Source: Acholeplasmatales bacterium (GTDB lineage: Bacteria > Bacillota_I > Bacilli_A > Acholeplasmatales > Anaeroplasmataceae). From it: a stretch of 5,608 bases of DNA. The translations under genes were made by a program, and so were the position numbers. The notes beneath the pieces were generated by a model, which worked only from the letters and a program-made list of their open reading frames with translations, was not told the DNA's origin and ran no database searches. Below are positions 5,603 to 5,608 of this stretch, piece after piece. Location of the stretch: positions 1-5,608 of the forward strand of contig JAFPIE010000162.1 of NCBI GenBank assembly GCA_017388605.1, given 5' to 3'. Each line of letters starts with the position of its first letter. The first letter of the stretch is position 1.

Positions 5603-5608
5603 TTTATA

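Overview
The window looks like a chromosomal segment of a low-GC Gram-positive anaerobe, most plausibly a member of the Lachnospiraceae or a related clostridial group. The basis is AT-rich coding sequence, a transcriptional T-box leader, Shine-Dalgarno-led starts, a short SerA of the kind familiar from gut clostridia, and a cytoplasmic helical-repeat/GGDEF protein. The lineage is an inference from protein style; no database search was possible.

Layout. Nearly everything reads leftward (minus strand). From the right edge: a T-box riboswitch (about 5408-5602) with a probable serine specifier UCU and a 12-bp leader terminator; then serC (phosphoserine aminotransferase), serA (3-phosphoglycerate dehydrogenase) and a gene for a sugar-phosphate isomerase/epimerase-like TIM-barrel protein. 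These three are packed with a 1-nt gap and a 1-nt overlap and end at a strong terminator (2254-2287). A separate minus-strand unit follows: a near-consensus sigma-A-type promoter (TTGAAA, 17 bp, TATAAT) drives a 495-residue protein with a helical-repeat N-terminus and a GGDEF diguanylate cyclase domain whose inhibitory I-site appears lost. A hairpin overlaps its stop codon, and 8 nt further on begins a tRNA-Ser(CGA) gene with encoded CCA and its own terminator.

Beyond the tRNA 3' end (positions 1-585) the character changes: the 3' part of an unrecognised plus-strand gene of about 25% GC runs in from the window edge and ends at a terminator. A gene-free stretch follows with a conspicuous GC-rich palindrome. 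The two terminator hairpins bounding this stretch share a 12-bp arm.

How it works together. SerA oxidises 3-phosphoglycerate and SerC aminates the product to O-phosphoserine; the T-box would switch the operon on when serine tRNA is uncharged. No phosphoserine phosphatase (serB) is present in the window. The third gene is the least understood member of the operon. No CRISPR array, insertion sequence, toxin system or clearly new multi-gene system is visible. The best leads are the TIM-barrel protein tied to serine synthesis, the compact T-box Stem I, the I-site-less cyclase, and the unknown gene beside the tRNA.
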